Shown piece after piece: positions 54,708 through 64,000 of a stretch of DNA of 64,000 nt; within the stretch, counting starts at the first letter, position 1, and each line of letters begins with the position of its first letter. Below the pieces are notes generated by a model, which saw nothing but the letters and a program-made list of their open reading frames with translations, was not told the origin of the DNA and searched no databases. Both the position numbers and the translations under genes were made by a program. Origin of the DNA: Promethearchaeota archaeon (GTDB lineage Archaea; Asgardarchaeota; Lokiarchaeia; Sigyniarchaeales; SOKP01); the NCBI GenBank assembly GCA_030603385.1, contig JAUVXW010000015.1, positions 1-64,000 of the forward strand, in the 5' to 3' direction.

Positions 54708-57700
54708 TTGAGAGTAAAAAAGTGTAGGTTTTTGATGGTGAATGGAATTAGTAGAAAAAAGATTTTAGTTATATCGGTCTTATTTATCAGTTTCTTAATG
54801 ATTCCTTTTTTAAACAATCTTAACCTAAATCGGAATTTCAATGAAAATGAGCAAAAGTATATTAAAGATGAAGATATTGTTATCCAAAATTTAAAAACTC
54901 AGGATCTAACCACTGATAATATATTTAGTGGGATAGGAGCTGCTTGGAATGTATCTCATTGGGCTAAACGAACGGATTATGACGAATCAGTAAAATTTGG
55001 AAACGGAACATCTTATTCAGTTTATATGGATTTAGGTACTGATTGGGAAGGTTACCAATTAAACGGAACGATTAAAGAATTATATGATAAAAGAAATTGG
55101 GTTAATGGATCTTTTAATGCTGGACCTGATGATGATAATCCTAATTGTCCCGATAATGATAGCCTTTATCTTACAGATTGGATGTTTGATTATAGAGAAA
55201 CTTCAGGAGGGGCAGGTGATCCTCCTTATGAAAATACATTTTCTGGAAATTATTTCAACAGTACGAATGATCCTTCTGGTACTGGCAATGATTGCTTAGA
55301 ATTGAGAATGGATGGTGAAGGAACGGGTTATGATCAATATGATAGATGTTGGTGGGAGTCAAATTTTACTCTCCCTAGGGGTGATGTAATTGAGGGAGAA
55401 GTCTCTCTTGCAATGTATCCTAAAAGCCAATATGACGAAACTCGCGATTATGGAACTCATTGGAGTATTCAAGTTATCCTAAATGGAGTAGTAATTGACG
55501 ATAAAAATCTATTATGGTTAAATCAAACTGGAAAGGGTGATTGGGTTCCTTTAAAATTACAATTAACTAATTGGTTAGACAACCCTGTAGTATTTCCAAA
55601 TGGTGTGAAAAATATGTCCCTTAGGATCCAATTAATAAGAAATGGGGGAACTTTATCTTATGGACCTTATGGAACATATCAACAAGTTCTTATTGATAAT
55701 GTATCCTTAACAGTAAAATCACAGGTAAATGCAACTCAAATTGGGTTACAAATGAACGAACAACCAGTATCTGATAGTAATGAATGGGGCAATGGAATAG
55801 TAGAACAAATTAGTTCTTGGACTACAACTCCTCTTGACGTTAAATTTAACAGTACTGAAGTTAGACCTTCAGAAATGGGTGGATATGAGGTAGAATTTAA
55901 AACAGACTTAAATCTATTCGCAAAAAAAATGAATAGAGAGTCTCATTATCAACCTAACTTTTTGGGAACAAGTTTCGAGGTAAAAAATGACAGTTCCGTA
56001 GAATGGGAATGCTATGCGCGTGTTTCTGTTCCGACAGGATATAGTGAATCTAATATGACAATCAGATTCCCTGAAGACGTTAATATAACTTGGATTTCCA
56101 ATGCAGAAAAACCAAATACCAATATATTAAAATATTGTGATAATTCAACTCTAGGGATAATAAAAGTATCTAATTTTTCAGAAACACCAGATGGTTTTTG
56201 GTGGGTGAAAGGTAAATCACCTAATTATTGTACTGAGCTAAATATCTATAATGACGTTACAGGTCAATGGATTCTTAATAATACCTTCCTTAGTGGAGAT
56301 TCTATCAATATAACTGGAAAAATCGAAAGTGCTGGGCTTGATATTTCCGGATATATCGGAAATACTAAAGCAAAACTTTACATAAAATTTCCAAACGGGA
56401 TGATTTGGGCAGCAGAAAATCAAATAAAACAGGTCAATGATAATGGATTTGTATATTTTGATCCTATTATAATACCTAATAATGTACCAAATTATGAAGC
56501 AGGAGAATATGAAGCAATTATTACTTGGAATAACTCTTATTCTTCGTTTGGATTAAACGAGACTGGAATTATTTATAAAAGATTTAATGTTATTCATGAT
56601 TCGATACTTGAACCTGATCAAGGTATTTACTTCATCGAAAACGTAATAGATGATCGGATTATAAATATAAAAGTGTCTTATAAAGATAAAATAGATGTTA
56701 CGGCAATAGAAAACGCATTAGTATATACAAACTTTGCAGGTGAAGACCATAATCTCACAGAAATAAGTCCAGGATTTTATTTATTCGAATTCAATGCGAG
56801 TAAAGCTAATGCTGGGAACAATACTTTAACAATTTTTGCAAACTCTACATATTTTTTGAATAAAGTAATAAATGTTACTGTTGACGTCGTAAAAGAAACT
56901 CTTCTCACCGTAGAAAATGAATTTTTTACTGTTGCATGGAATGATAATTTTACAGTGAAATTTAACTATACTGAAAAGAATACTGGAAGTGGAATAAACG
57001 CTTTTGATGATGTTAATATAACTTGGAACGGTGAATATCATTTGATCCAACCGATCGATGGACAGTATGAGCTTGAGTGTAATACATCAACTTATGATTC
57101 ACTTACTCTTCAATCATTCATCATTTCTATAAATCCGTATAAGTATGAAGCTCAATCTGTTCTTATTAGAGTACAAATAACAGAATTAGAATCTTCTTTA
57201 AGTTTATTTGTAAATGATATCCCAACAAACTACAGTGATACAATTCAAGTTGAATTAGGAGAAACTATAAATATTACAGTTCAATATAAAGACAACTTAA
57301 CAACGAATCATCTTCCTAATGCAACAGTTGAGTTATTAGGAATTGACTTTCTAAATGATACAAAGGATCAGTATACTTTAATTATAGGAGAAGAAGTTTT
57401 GGATCAGGGAATCACAGCTTTGACTATATTTGCCCAACTGGTTAATTACAAACCTCAATCAATTAACTTTTTCATTGAAGTGGCAGAAAAAGAGACAAAT
57501 TTACAATTATTATTAAATAGTGAAGAAAAAACTCTTGATCCTGTATATAATCTTACAATAGGTGAGATATTAAATATAACAGTAAAGTATACAGAACAAA
57601 CTGGACTATATATTTCAAATGCTGTAGTACAACTAATAGGGGAGGGAATTTTAATAAATTTAACTAAAGATGATTCTTTACAACAACATTCCATAGAATT

Positions 57701-58385
57701 AGATACAACGGATTTAAAGATCGGGGTGAATATATTTTCGATTATTGCAAAGGCTACGAATTATGAGATTCAAACTAAAAGCCCGATAATAACAATTAAT
57801 AGGATAAGCACTTTGATTAACATATCCTCTCAAATAAAAGCAGAACCGGGGGATGATGTCACATTGGAGGTAATTTTAATGGATATATACTTTGGAGATA
57901 CTATAAAAGATGCTGTGGTTACTTACAGATGGGCTTATGGCCAAGGGGAACTCTTGGATCTTAATAATACTGGTATTTATGAGGGATTTTTGGAAAATGT
58001 CCCAGAAGGCACTTATACTATAACTATAAATGCTTTTAAAAGTGATAATTATGATTTTATTACAAAGGAAATAACTTTAATTGTTAAACCTACTGAAACT
58101 GAACCAGGTCCTGATTTGAGTTGGTTAGTTTACGTTCTAATAGGTGCTATAATAGGTTTGACCGGAATTTTTGCACTCTATCAGAAATCCTTAAAATATC
58201 CTCCTTTAGTAAGAAAAATAAGGAAGTTAAAGAAAAAAGTTAGAAAAAATCAAAAATTAAAACCTATCTTAGTAAATAAGCGTGATGAAATCATCAATGG
58301 TGCGATCCAAAATCAAGTTGATATTATAGAATCAATTGAACTTGAAAAAAATGACAAATTTCAATTCAAAAAAAATGAAAGCTAA
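54708..58385 (+). CDS. Large single-anchor surface protein (first of three in the operon)
   Basis: A 1225-residue surface protein. N-terminal signal/anchor helix (about 18-40), a large ectodomain with many NxS/T sequons and aromatic beta-sandwich text (carbohydrate-binding/discoidin-like in the first 350 residues), and then repeated Ig/CARDB-like strands. One transmembrane helix lies at about 1139-1163. The short cytosolic tail begins KYPPLVRKIRKLKKKVRKN and ends charged. The tail matches the next two genes and the juxtamembrane part of the giant protein. The start is TTG at 54708 because AGGTGA is exactly six bases upstream; a GTG at 54702 overlaps that site. First gene of the tight operon to 64000. 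Confidence 0.72.
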   Translation: MRVKKCRFLMVNGISRKKILVISVLFISFLMIPFLNNLNLNRNFNENEQKYIKDEDIVIQNLKTQDLTTDNIFSGIGAAWNVSHWAKRTDYDESVKFGNGTSYSVYMDLGTDWEGYQLNGTIKELYDKRNWVNGSFNAGPDDDNPNCPDNDSLYLTDWMFDYRETSGGAGDPPYENTFSGNYFNSTNDPSGTGNDCLELRMDGEGTGYDQYDRCWWESNFTLPRGDVIEGEVSLAMYPKSQYDETRDYGTHWSIQVILNGVVIDDKNLLWLNQTGKGDWVPLKLQLTNWLDNPVVFPNGVKNMSLRIQLIRNGGTLSYGPYGTYQQVLIDNVSLTVKSQVNATQIGLQMNEQPVSDSNEWGNGIVEQISSWTTTPLDVKFNSTEVRPSEMGGYEVEFKTDLNLFAKKMNRESHYQPNFLGTSFEVKNDSSVEWECYARVSVPTGYSESNMTIRFPEDVNITWISNAEKPNTNILKYCDNSTLGIIKVSNFSETPDGFWWVKGKSPNYCTELNIYNDVTGQWILNNTFLSGDSINITGKIESAGLDISGYIGNTKAKLYIKFPNGMIWAAENQIKQVNDNGFVYFDPIIIPNNVPNYEAGEYEAIITWNNSYSSFGLNETGIIYKRFNVIHDSILEPDQGIYFIENVIDDRIINIKVSYKDKIDVTAIENALVYTNFAGEDHNLTEISPGFYLFEFNASKANAGNNTLTIFANSTYFLNKVINVTVDVVKETLLTVENEFFTVAWNDNFTVKFNYTEKNTGSGINAFDDVNITWNGEYHLIQPIDGQYELECNTSTYDSLTLQSFIISINPYKYEAQSVLIRVQITELESSLSLFVNDIPTNYSDTIQVELGETINITVQYKDNLTTNHLPNATVELLGIDFLNDTKDQYTLIIGEEVLDQGITALTIFAQLVNYKPQSINFFIEVAEKETNLQLLLNSEEKTLDPVYNLTIGEILNITVKYTEQTGLYISNAVVQLIGEGILINLTKDDSLQQHSIELDTTDLKIGVNIFSIIAKATNYEIQTKSPIITINRISTLINISSQIKAEPGDDVTLEVILMDIYFGDTIKDAVVTYRWAYGQGELLDLNNTGIYEGFLENVPEGTYTITINAFKSDNYDFITKEITLIVKPTETEPGPDLSWLVYVLIGAIIGLTGIFALYQKSLKYPPLVRKIRKLKKKVRKNQKLKPILVNKRDEIINGAIQNQVDIIESIELEKNDKFQFKKNES

Positions 58386-58604
58386 TTTTTTTCTATAAGC
58401 GACTATCAATAAAATAACACATTTTTTCTAAAACTTTTTTTTTGAGAAGAAGATTTTTATATCCCATATTTCTACTATTATCCTATAAAAAATAGTGAAA
58501 AACTGGATTCAGCTACCAAGATCTTTACATAATAAAAGTGATATCTAAATAAGATTCTAATTTTAAAATTGGAACCCAAATTGTAGATATTGAGGTAACT
58601 ATTT

Positions 58605-60149
58605 TTGGTAAATAAAAAATTATTAATTGGAGGTATAATTGGGGCTATTGCTATCGCTTCAATAGTATACACTTCCTATCTATTCATTTCTCCTCCACCA
58701 TCAGAACCAGAATTATGGTTGGAGAATCCAACTCTCGATTCTCCAGTTGAACCCGCTTGGTTCTGGGAATTTGGTACAGAAGGAGATAATACGGATGTAG
58801 GCGCATCAACAAGCTCGGGTCAAGTAAATCTAGTAGTACTTGGAGAGGAACACATAACAGAACTTTCGGATCCGCTAAACGATGGTACTTGGGAAAAAAA
58901 TAGGAATGAAAATTTCTTATTTCCAGATTATGCAAATATTACAGCAGCAGGATGTTATGTTTCTCATGATTACAATGAAGCTATAAATCAAACTCACCAA
59001 TATCACAGTGTACATTGGAGAAAAAATATTAATGTAGGTTACGATATGGCAGATTACACAATAACGTCCGCTTCACTTGAGGTTATGTTTAATGCCAGTG
59101 TTAGTGATAATCTAGAAGTTTTAAATGAGGTTGCACAATATACTGTTGGAGATTTCGCAAGGTATTATATCTTGATAGCAGATACTGGTTATGAAAATCC
59201 AATTAGAGTAGCATACAATAGAACAATTTCATTAGGATTAGATCTAGCCCACACAACTATAAATAACACTGAACTAGAAACTGTGGACCAACAAGATTTA
59301 ATTACAGCATTAGACTCAGCTTTTGAAAAAGATCCTTCTCATTCAAATTTTTCAATTACTATTGGTATAGATGTATACTGTGAGGATAACCAAGGATCAG
59401 ATAGGGATACTTTCAATGCTCTAATAATCAATTCATTTAACTTAACATTTAATTATGAGAAAGTTATAAACCAATATACTACTTTATCGTGGAATCAAAT
59501 TAATGAACGAGTCATAGGAGATAATTATTATATAATTGGAGGAAATTTTAATTTTAATTATAAAATTGATAAAACTTGGACTTCCTCAGCGCCACTCTCT
59601 GAACTTAGATTTTTTATTAATGAAAAATTATACAGTGAAGAACCAATAAAGTTAAGCACTATTAACACCTCGTTTACAGAAGCTAAGTCTGGTGGATTTG
59701 ATGTTTTAAGTTTACTAGAAAAAAATATAAATATTTCCATCGCTATCGAACTTAGTATAAAAGATAAGTTTCAATTAGATGAACATTATACGATTTCCAT
59801 AGATGATGTTTATTTATATATAGAACTTAGAGAAATTTCAGGTGACTTTTCTTTTCTTATTTACATTTTAATTGGGTCCATCGCGGGTCTTACAATTATT
59901 TTTACATTATATGAAAAACACTTTAAATACCCTCCAATGGTTAGAAAAGTTAGAAAATTAAGAAATAAAATAAAGAAAAATAAAAAATTTTCGAAATTAA
60001 TAGGTACTCGTGAAAGAACAACTTTATTGGATAATACTTATCAAGCAGAATTGAAGATTATTGGAATTGAGTCATTAATACCTCCCACACTTCAAATTAT
60101 AGAAAATATTAAAAATGAAACTGACTTGGAGAAGAAATCTATTATATAA
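58605..60149 (+). CDS. Single-anchor surface protein (second of three)
   Basis: A 514-residue surface protein. N-terminal helix (about 5-26), ectodomain of about 390 residues rich in sequons and beta strands, transmembrane helix about 415-438, and a cytosolic tail beginning KYPPMVRKVRKLRNKIKKN. The ectodomain is paralogous to the third protein (both have a WRKNI/FRKNV block, an MADYTITSASLEVMFNA or related block, and a late TISIDDV strand), so the pair is a tandem duplication. Start TTG, six bases after AGGTAA. No enzyme motif; probably a ligand-binding or structural surface protein. Confidence 0.72.
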   Translation: MVNKKLLIGGIIGAIAIASIVYTSYLFISPPPSEPELWLENPTLDSPVEPAWFWEFGTEGDNTDVGASTSSGQVNLVVLGEEHITELSDPLNDGTWEKNRNENFLFPDYANITAAGCYVSHDYNEAINQTHQYHSVHWRKNINVGYDMADYTITSASLEVMFNASVSDNLEVLNEVAQYTVGDFARYYILIADTGYENPIRVAYNRTISLGLDLAHTTINNTELETVDQQDLITALDSAFEKDPSHSNFSITIGIDVYCEDNQGSDRDTFNALIINSFNLTFNYEKVINQYTTLSWNQINERVIGDNYYIIGGNFNFNYKIDKTWTSSAPLSELRFFINEKLYSEEPIKLSTINTSFTEAKSGGFDVLSLLEKNINISIAIELSIKDKFQLDEHYTISIDDVYLYIELREISGDFSFLIYILIGSIAGLTIIFTLYEKHFKYPPMVRKVRKLRNKIKKNKKFSKLIGTRERTTLLDNTYQAELKIIGIESLIPPTLQIIENIKNETDLEKKSII

Positions 60150-60181
60150 ATTCAAAATTTATATTTAAAAGAAAAGAGTTT

Positions 60182-61828
60182 GTGCTAAAAAGAATGAAGA
60201 AAACAGTAATTAAAAAAGCTCAATATTCTATTATCGTAGTTATACTCTTAGTTCTAACTTTTAGCTCTTTCTTTATTAACCAATTTAACTTTAAATTAAA
60301 TGAAAACAGCAAGGAGACAATTCAATTATCAACAAGTAATCCCACTGAACAATGGTTACGAAACAATGACTTTTCAACTCAAGAAGCTTGGTTTGATACT
60401 AAAGGATATACTGGAGATAATACTACTGTTGATGCTTTTATAGGTAGTAACCAAGCAAATTTTAGAGTTATAGGAGATACTAGAGTTTTTTCAAATATTT
60501 CTGGAACCCCAAATTCCTCTACATCTGTAGGATGGTATAAATATAAAAATGAAAATCTTCAATTTCCTCAAAGAGCTGTGATAAATGCATCTGGATGTTA
60601 TGTTTATCATTTTTGGGATGAAACCGAATTAGGAGGAATTAACCAAACAAGAAATTATCCCGCTGTTCACTTTAGAAAAAATGTCACTATGGCAGTAGAT
60701 ATGTCAGATTACATTATAACTTCGGCTTCTTTAGATGTTGAGTTCAATGCTACTGTTGGATCTAATATTGACACCCCTAGAGATGATTATACAGGTAGTC
60801 AAGATGAAGACTTATTTGCCATAGGAGATTTCGTTACCTTTTATGTTTTAATCTCAGATAAAGACTTTTCTAATCCTCATATAGTAGGATATAATAAAAC
60901 AAAATATTTAGGGCAATTTGGTAATGGAAATCCATCAATATTAACCATAAATGATAGTCTTCTGCATATTGTAGATGATCAAGATTTAATTAGAGCTTTA
61001 ACCGCCGCTTTTGAGAAAGACCCAGAGCATAGAGATTTTATAATTACATTAGGGATTGATATTTTTAGTGAAGATAATGATAATAGTGGAGATCATGATG
61101 ATTGGGAGGCTATAATCATTAGAGAATGTAATTTAACTTTTTCATATGAAAGAAAAATCGAAAAATTTACATCGATTTCTTGGAATCAAATTGGAAACCA
61201 AATAAGTGGCAGGAATATTCAAGTTACAGATGCTTCATTTAATTTTAATTGTAAACTTGATGAATTCTGGCCCTCTAATCTTTCACCTTTTTCCGAAATT
61301 AGAATTTTGATAAATGATAATCCACATAAAGAGAGTTTGCTACTAAGTTCCCTTACAACTTCATTTCAAGAAGTGAAATTAGGAGGATATAATATTAAAT
61401 ATTTAATATTAAAAGATGTAAATATTTCAGTTTCAATTCAACTTTTTATAGCAGATACTTTTAGACTAGATAAGAATATCACAATCTCTATAGATGATGT
61501 GAGTTTTAATATCACATATATCACAATCGAACCAGGGATGGATATAATACCAATAGTAATTGGTTTAGCTGCAGGAATTGTAGGATTAATTGTTGGATTC
61601 ACTTTATACCAAACTCATTTTAAGTATCCACCTACAGTAAGAAAAATTAGAAAATTAAGGAAAAAAGTCAAAAAAGGTAAGAAAGTAAAATCTTTTATGC
61701 TTAATATTCGTAAAGATATCGTCAACAATGAAATTCAAGATAAATTACAAATTTTAAGTTTTAGAGTAGAACAAGAAAAAGAAATACAAATTAAAGATAT
61801 TAAAAAACCAAAGAGTAGTGAAATGTAA
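60182..61828 (+). CDS. Single-anchor surface protein (third of three)
   Basis: A 548-residue paralogue of the preceding gene, 32 bases after it. N-terminal signal/anchor helix (about 15-36), beta-rich ectodomain, transmembrane helix about 455-477, and a tail beginning KYPPTVRKIRKLRKKVKKG followed by a charged helix. A WDDQDL/DDQDL segment and the EKDPEHRDF segment also match EKDPSHSNF in its sister. The start is GTG. Its TAA is followed at once by the ATG of the longin-like/winged-helix gene, which argues strongly for joint expression. Confidence 0.72.
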   Translation: MLKRMKKTVIKKAQYSIIVVILLVLTFSSFFINQFNFKLNENSKETIQLSTSNPTEQWLRNNDFSTQEAWFDTKGYTGDNTTVDAFIGSNQANFRVIGDTRVFSNISGTPNSSTSVGWYKYKNENLQFPQRAVINASGCYVYHFWDETELGGINQTRNYPAVHFRKNVTMAVDMSDYIITSASLDVEFNATVGSNIDTPRDDYTGSQDEDLFAIGDFVTFYVLISDKDFSNPHIVGYNKTKYLGQFGNGNPSILTINDSLLHIVDDQDLIRALTAAFEKDPEHRDFIITLGIDIFSEDNDNSGDHDDWEAIIIRECNLTFSYERKIEKFTSISWNQIGNQISGRNIQVTDASFNFNCKLDEFWPSNLSPFSEIRILINDNPHKESLLLSSLTTSFQEVKLGGYNIKYLILKDVNISVSIQLFIADTFRLDKNITISIDDVSFNITYITIEPGMDIIPIVIGLAAGIVGLIVGFTLYQTHFKYPPTVRKIRKLRKKVKKGKKVKSFMLNIRKDIVNNEIQDKLQILSFRVEQEKEIQIKDIKKPKSSEM

Positions 61829-62956
61829 ATGCCACATGGTTATGTTATAACTGAATGGACAGAAGATCAAGGTTTAGTTGTTAAACTTAGTTATCCAGAA
61901 AATCTCGAAATTGATCTGGATGACATGATGCGAATTTTTTATGCTCATATAACAGGAGCAGGTGAAGCTGGAAATGTTTTAGTGCGATTAGAAAAAGCAC
62001 GCTCTAATGTATCAAGTTATTTTACTGGAATGGAATCTGATATGCCTGTAATGATAAATTTAATGTTAGAATTAGGAGAAGATCCAGAAATGTTTGGTGA
62101 GGCTGTATTACAAGAAGTTAATCGAGATGTATTGAATTATTTAAAGCAGATGAGTACTAATGTATCAGAAAGTTATGAGATTCTAAAAAAAATAAAACTC
62201 TATCTAAAGAATACATTAATTCTTTTAGATCGATTAAAAAATTTATCAAAAGAGCAAAGATTAGCACAAATATATACAAGTGAAAAAGCAAGGACAATAT
62301 TAGAAGCTTTACAGGAAAAGGCTTTATCTAGAAGGGAACTACAAGGGATCATAGAAGAGAAATTACAAAAAATAATTCCAAACCTTGAATATATATTAGA
62401 TCCTTTTATTAAAACTGGATTAGTAATGCAGGATTGGGTAGAAGGTGATACTGATATAACATTATTTCTCCTAACTGATTTCGCCATTTTTAGAACTCCT
62501 GTGGCAAAATTAGTTGAGGATGCTAAGAAAAATATTCCAACCCCAGAACTCGCAACTAAATACCTTGAAGAAGTTTCTCGATTTTTTACAAAATACAAAC
62601 CTAACTTTGAAGATAATTTAAAAATCGCTCGAACTATGATGGACCCAGATAACTACGATTACATTACTTTGTTTAGGGAAAGAGCATATCCATTAAACAA
62701 GATTCCTAAAGGTCCCGGAGAGAGTATTGATCAAATTGGAAGTATATTAAAAGCTATGGAAGATGATCATATCCTTAAAGTGATTAGAGATGAGAAAGAC
62801 ACTAGATGGGTATTTTTATTAACAGATGTAATTGCAAATACGTTTTATCCAGAATATTTAATAGAAAAAATTCGTAAAGATAGAATGGAAGGAAAATTAA
62901 ATAAGGATGTCGCCATAAAACACTTAGAATTTCTTGAAAAAGTATATAAAAAATAA
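61829..62956 (+). CDS. Soluble longin-like/tandem winged-helix protein, homologous to the giant protein's tail
   Basis: A 375-residue cytosolic protein. Residues about 1-105 are a longin-like domain (YVITEWTEDQGLVV, SYPENLEI, SNVSSYFTGM, a strand LMLELGEDPEMF). A helical stretch follows, then a winged-helix-like unit (about 150-225, ARTILEALQEKALSRRELQG ... TDITLFLLTDF). A second unit (about 265-360) includes DPDNYDYITLFRE and HILKVIRDEKDTRWVFLLTD. Aligned by eye with the tail of the 2090-residue protein, it matches over the full length, e.g. YLEEVSRFF/YLAEVKKFF and FYPEYLIEKI/LFPKYLLKVI. It starts at the base after the third surface protein's stop codon. Probable cytosolic partner of the surface proteins. 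Confidence 0.72.
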   Translation: MPHGYVITEWTEDQGLVVKLSYPENLEIDLDDMMRIFYAHITGAGEAGNVLVRLEKARSNVSSYFTGMESDMPVMINLMLELGEDPEMFGEAVLQEVNRDVLNYLKQMSTNVSESYEILKKIKLYLKNTLILLDRLKNLSKEQRLAQIYTSEKARTILEALQEKALSRRELQGIIEEKLQKIIPNLEYILDPFIKTGLVMQDWVEGDTDITLFLLTDFAIFRTPVAKLVEDAKKNIPTPELATKYLEEVSRFFTKYKPNFEDNLKIARTMMDPDNYDYITLFRERAYPLNKIPKGPGESIDQIGSILKAMEDDHILKVIRDEKDTRWVFLLTDVIANTFYPEYLIEKIRKDRMEGKLNKDVAIKHLEFLEKVYKK

Positions 62957-62974
62957 TAAGGTGAGTACTTCAAC

Positions 62975-64000
62975 GTGTCTAATGAAGAAGATTCAGCAAC
63001 AATGCAGGTATTAGAACTTATCGGACTAGCCCATGACGAGGTTGATACTTATTTCAAGATAACAGGAAGAGGACCTGTAATGATAGGTGAAATTGCTCTT
63101 ATCGCAGATATAGCTGAGGAAAGAGCAGCAGAAATTGCTTCAAACTTATTCCAAAAGGGGCTTCTCAAACAAATACCTGGTAAAGCTCCTATTTATGAAG
63201 CTTTACCCCCATATGCCGCACTTTTAGGTCAAATTCATCAATTTAAAGAAGCAATAAAGACATTTCAGCAAGTAACTCCAAAAAATATACAAGAACGATT
63301 TGATTCATTAGAAACTCATTCAACCAAACTTAAAAAACTAGATGATTACCGTAGTTACCTTCAAATAATGAAGACAAAATTACCAGAACAAATTAAAACT
63401 CAATTTGATAGATTTGAGAAGGAACTTGAACAAGTAAATAGATTCCGGGATGTTAGAAGCTTTATTCTTAATTTAAAAGAAATAGTTCCCGCGGAAATTA
63501 CAAAAGAGTTTGGTGTCATGGAGACCCGTTTGGATTCAATGAAAACAGAGATTTCAAATAGATTTGAAAAACAATTTAGGATTGGCGCATTGAAAAGTAT
63601 GGCCGAAAAAATTGTTTCTCGAGTAATCTCGGAGCAGTTCAAGGATATAACTGTGGTTTTTCGGGATAAATTTGTACAAACTACACAAAATATGTTAGAT
63701 CAAGTGATAGAACAATTAGGAAGCATTACTGATACTGCTGGTGAGATAAGCAGTGATCTAGGTACGGTATTTTCAGATATAGAACATGGACTGAAAACTA
63801 CTTTAGAAGATTTAGAGAACAGAGTTTCAGGAGTTTATGATGACGTTATTTCAGGAATAAACGAATTGAAAGATTTATTTAGAACAGAGATTTTCGAGAC
63901 ACTTCAAAATGACATCATAAATAATATTATCAATCAATTAGATAGCGCCGAATTAACAATGAATGAATTTTGGCAACGGTCTAAGAAAGCTTCATTGTTA
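62975..64000 (+). CDS. TrmB-like winged-helix protein with long coiled coil (partial, runs off window)
   Basis: An open frame of 342 codons without a stop before the window end. Residues about 8-75 read as a TrmB-type winged helix: VLELIGLAHDEVDTYFKIT, EIALIADIAEERAAEIASNL and FQKGLLKQIPGKAPIYEALPP. From about 80 onward it is coiled coil with heptad text and Phe/Asn/Gln-rich repeats, without the sugar-binding domain of TrmB. Start GTG, ten bases after AGGTGA, 18 bases after the preceding gene. Last visible gene of the surface-protein operon. Could be a regulator of the operon or a structural adaptor. Confidence 0.7.
   Translation, partial: MSNEEDSATMQVLELIGLAHDEVDTYFKITGRGPVMIGEIALIADIAEERAAEIASNLFQKGLLKQIPGKAPIYEALPPYAALLGQIHQFKEAIKTFQQVTPKNIQERFDSLETHSTKLKKLDDYRSYLQIMKTKLPEQIKTQFDRFEKELEQVNRFRDVRSFILNLKEIVPAEITKEFGVMETRLDSMKTEISNRFEKQFRIGALKSMAEKIVSRVISEQFKDITVVFRDKFVQTTQNMLDQVIEQLGSITDTAGEISSDLGTVFSDIEHGLKTTLEDLENRVSGVYDDVISGINELKDLFRTEIFETLQNDIINNIINQLDSAELTMNEFWQRSKKASLL

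Overview
The window looks like an AT-rich chromosome segment from an Asgard archaeon, most like the Lokiarchaeia-type (Promethearchaeota) lineages. The evidence is the mix of genes. There is a gelsolin-like protein, several longin-like and roadblock/LC7 domains, Ras/Arf-type GTPases fused to roadblock domains, and very large N-glycosylatable surface proteins with one membrane anchor. These sit beside typically archaeal metabolism: the phosphomevalonate-dehydratase form of the mevalonate pathway, type 2 IPP isomerase and isopentenyl phosphate kinase. Several genes have a TATA-like box about 26-30 bases before the start codon (leaderless mRNAs). Others have an AGGTGA Shine-Dalgarno sequence six bases before the start. 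I saw no rRNA, tRNA, CRISPR array, transposase or prophage.

Layout. 0.3-5.5 kb: gelsolin-like protein, a tiny membrane protein, a VTT/DedA-like membrane protein, a zinc-ribbon RDD protein, and two paralogous seven-helix membrane proteins with a longin-like cytosolic tail. 5.8-9.7 kb: an orphan adenine methyltransferase, a GH4 glycosidase and hisB. 10-22 kb: three roadblock-GTPase genes, one of them a four-domain longin/GTPase/roadblock/GTPase protein, around a 2090-residue cell-surface protein whose cytosolic part holds a longin-like domain and winged helices. 22-30 kb: a coiled-coil protein, a second methyltransferase, an alkaline-phosphatase-superfamily phosphodiesterase, a GH38 mannosidase and a membrane alpha/beta hydrolase. 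30.5-43.2 kb: an isoprenoid locus. An eight-gene minus-strand cluster runs from HMG-CoA synthase to IPP isomerase, flanked on the plus strand by a polyprenyl diphosphate synthase, UbiX and cis-prenyltransferase. Together they cover acetoacetyl-CoA to prenyl chains. 43.3-54.5 kb: an unknown repeat protein, a GCS2-like ligase, a HEPN/MNT pair, an amidohydrolase, a longin-like/coiled-coil protein, a beta-helix surface protein, a lone roadblock protein, a Cys-rich mini-protein and an SDR. 54.7-64 kb: a tight plus-strand operon of three surface proteins, a soluble longin-like/winged-helix protein and a TrmB-like coiled-coil protein that runs off the window.

The main new signal is that last operon read together with the 2090-residue protein. 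The three surface proteins end in one transmembrane helix and a similar basic juxtamembrane segment. The soluble protein encoded next is homologous to the whole cytosolic half of the 2090-residue protein, which has a related juxtamembrane segment. The split and fused versions of the same architecture suggest an envelope-to-cytosol signalling or scaffolding system. Other leads are the four-domain GTPase, the seven-helix/longin proteins, and three longin or roadblock genes that appear to start at ATT.

All assignments come from reading motifs and comparing proteins within the window. No database search was possible, and domain names for divergent proteins are inferences.
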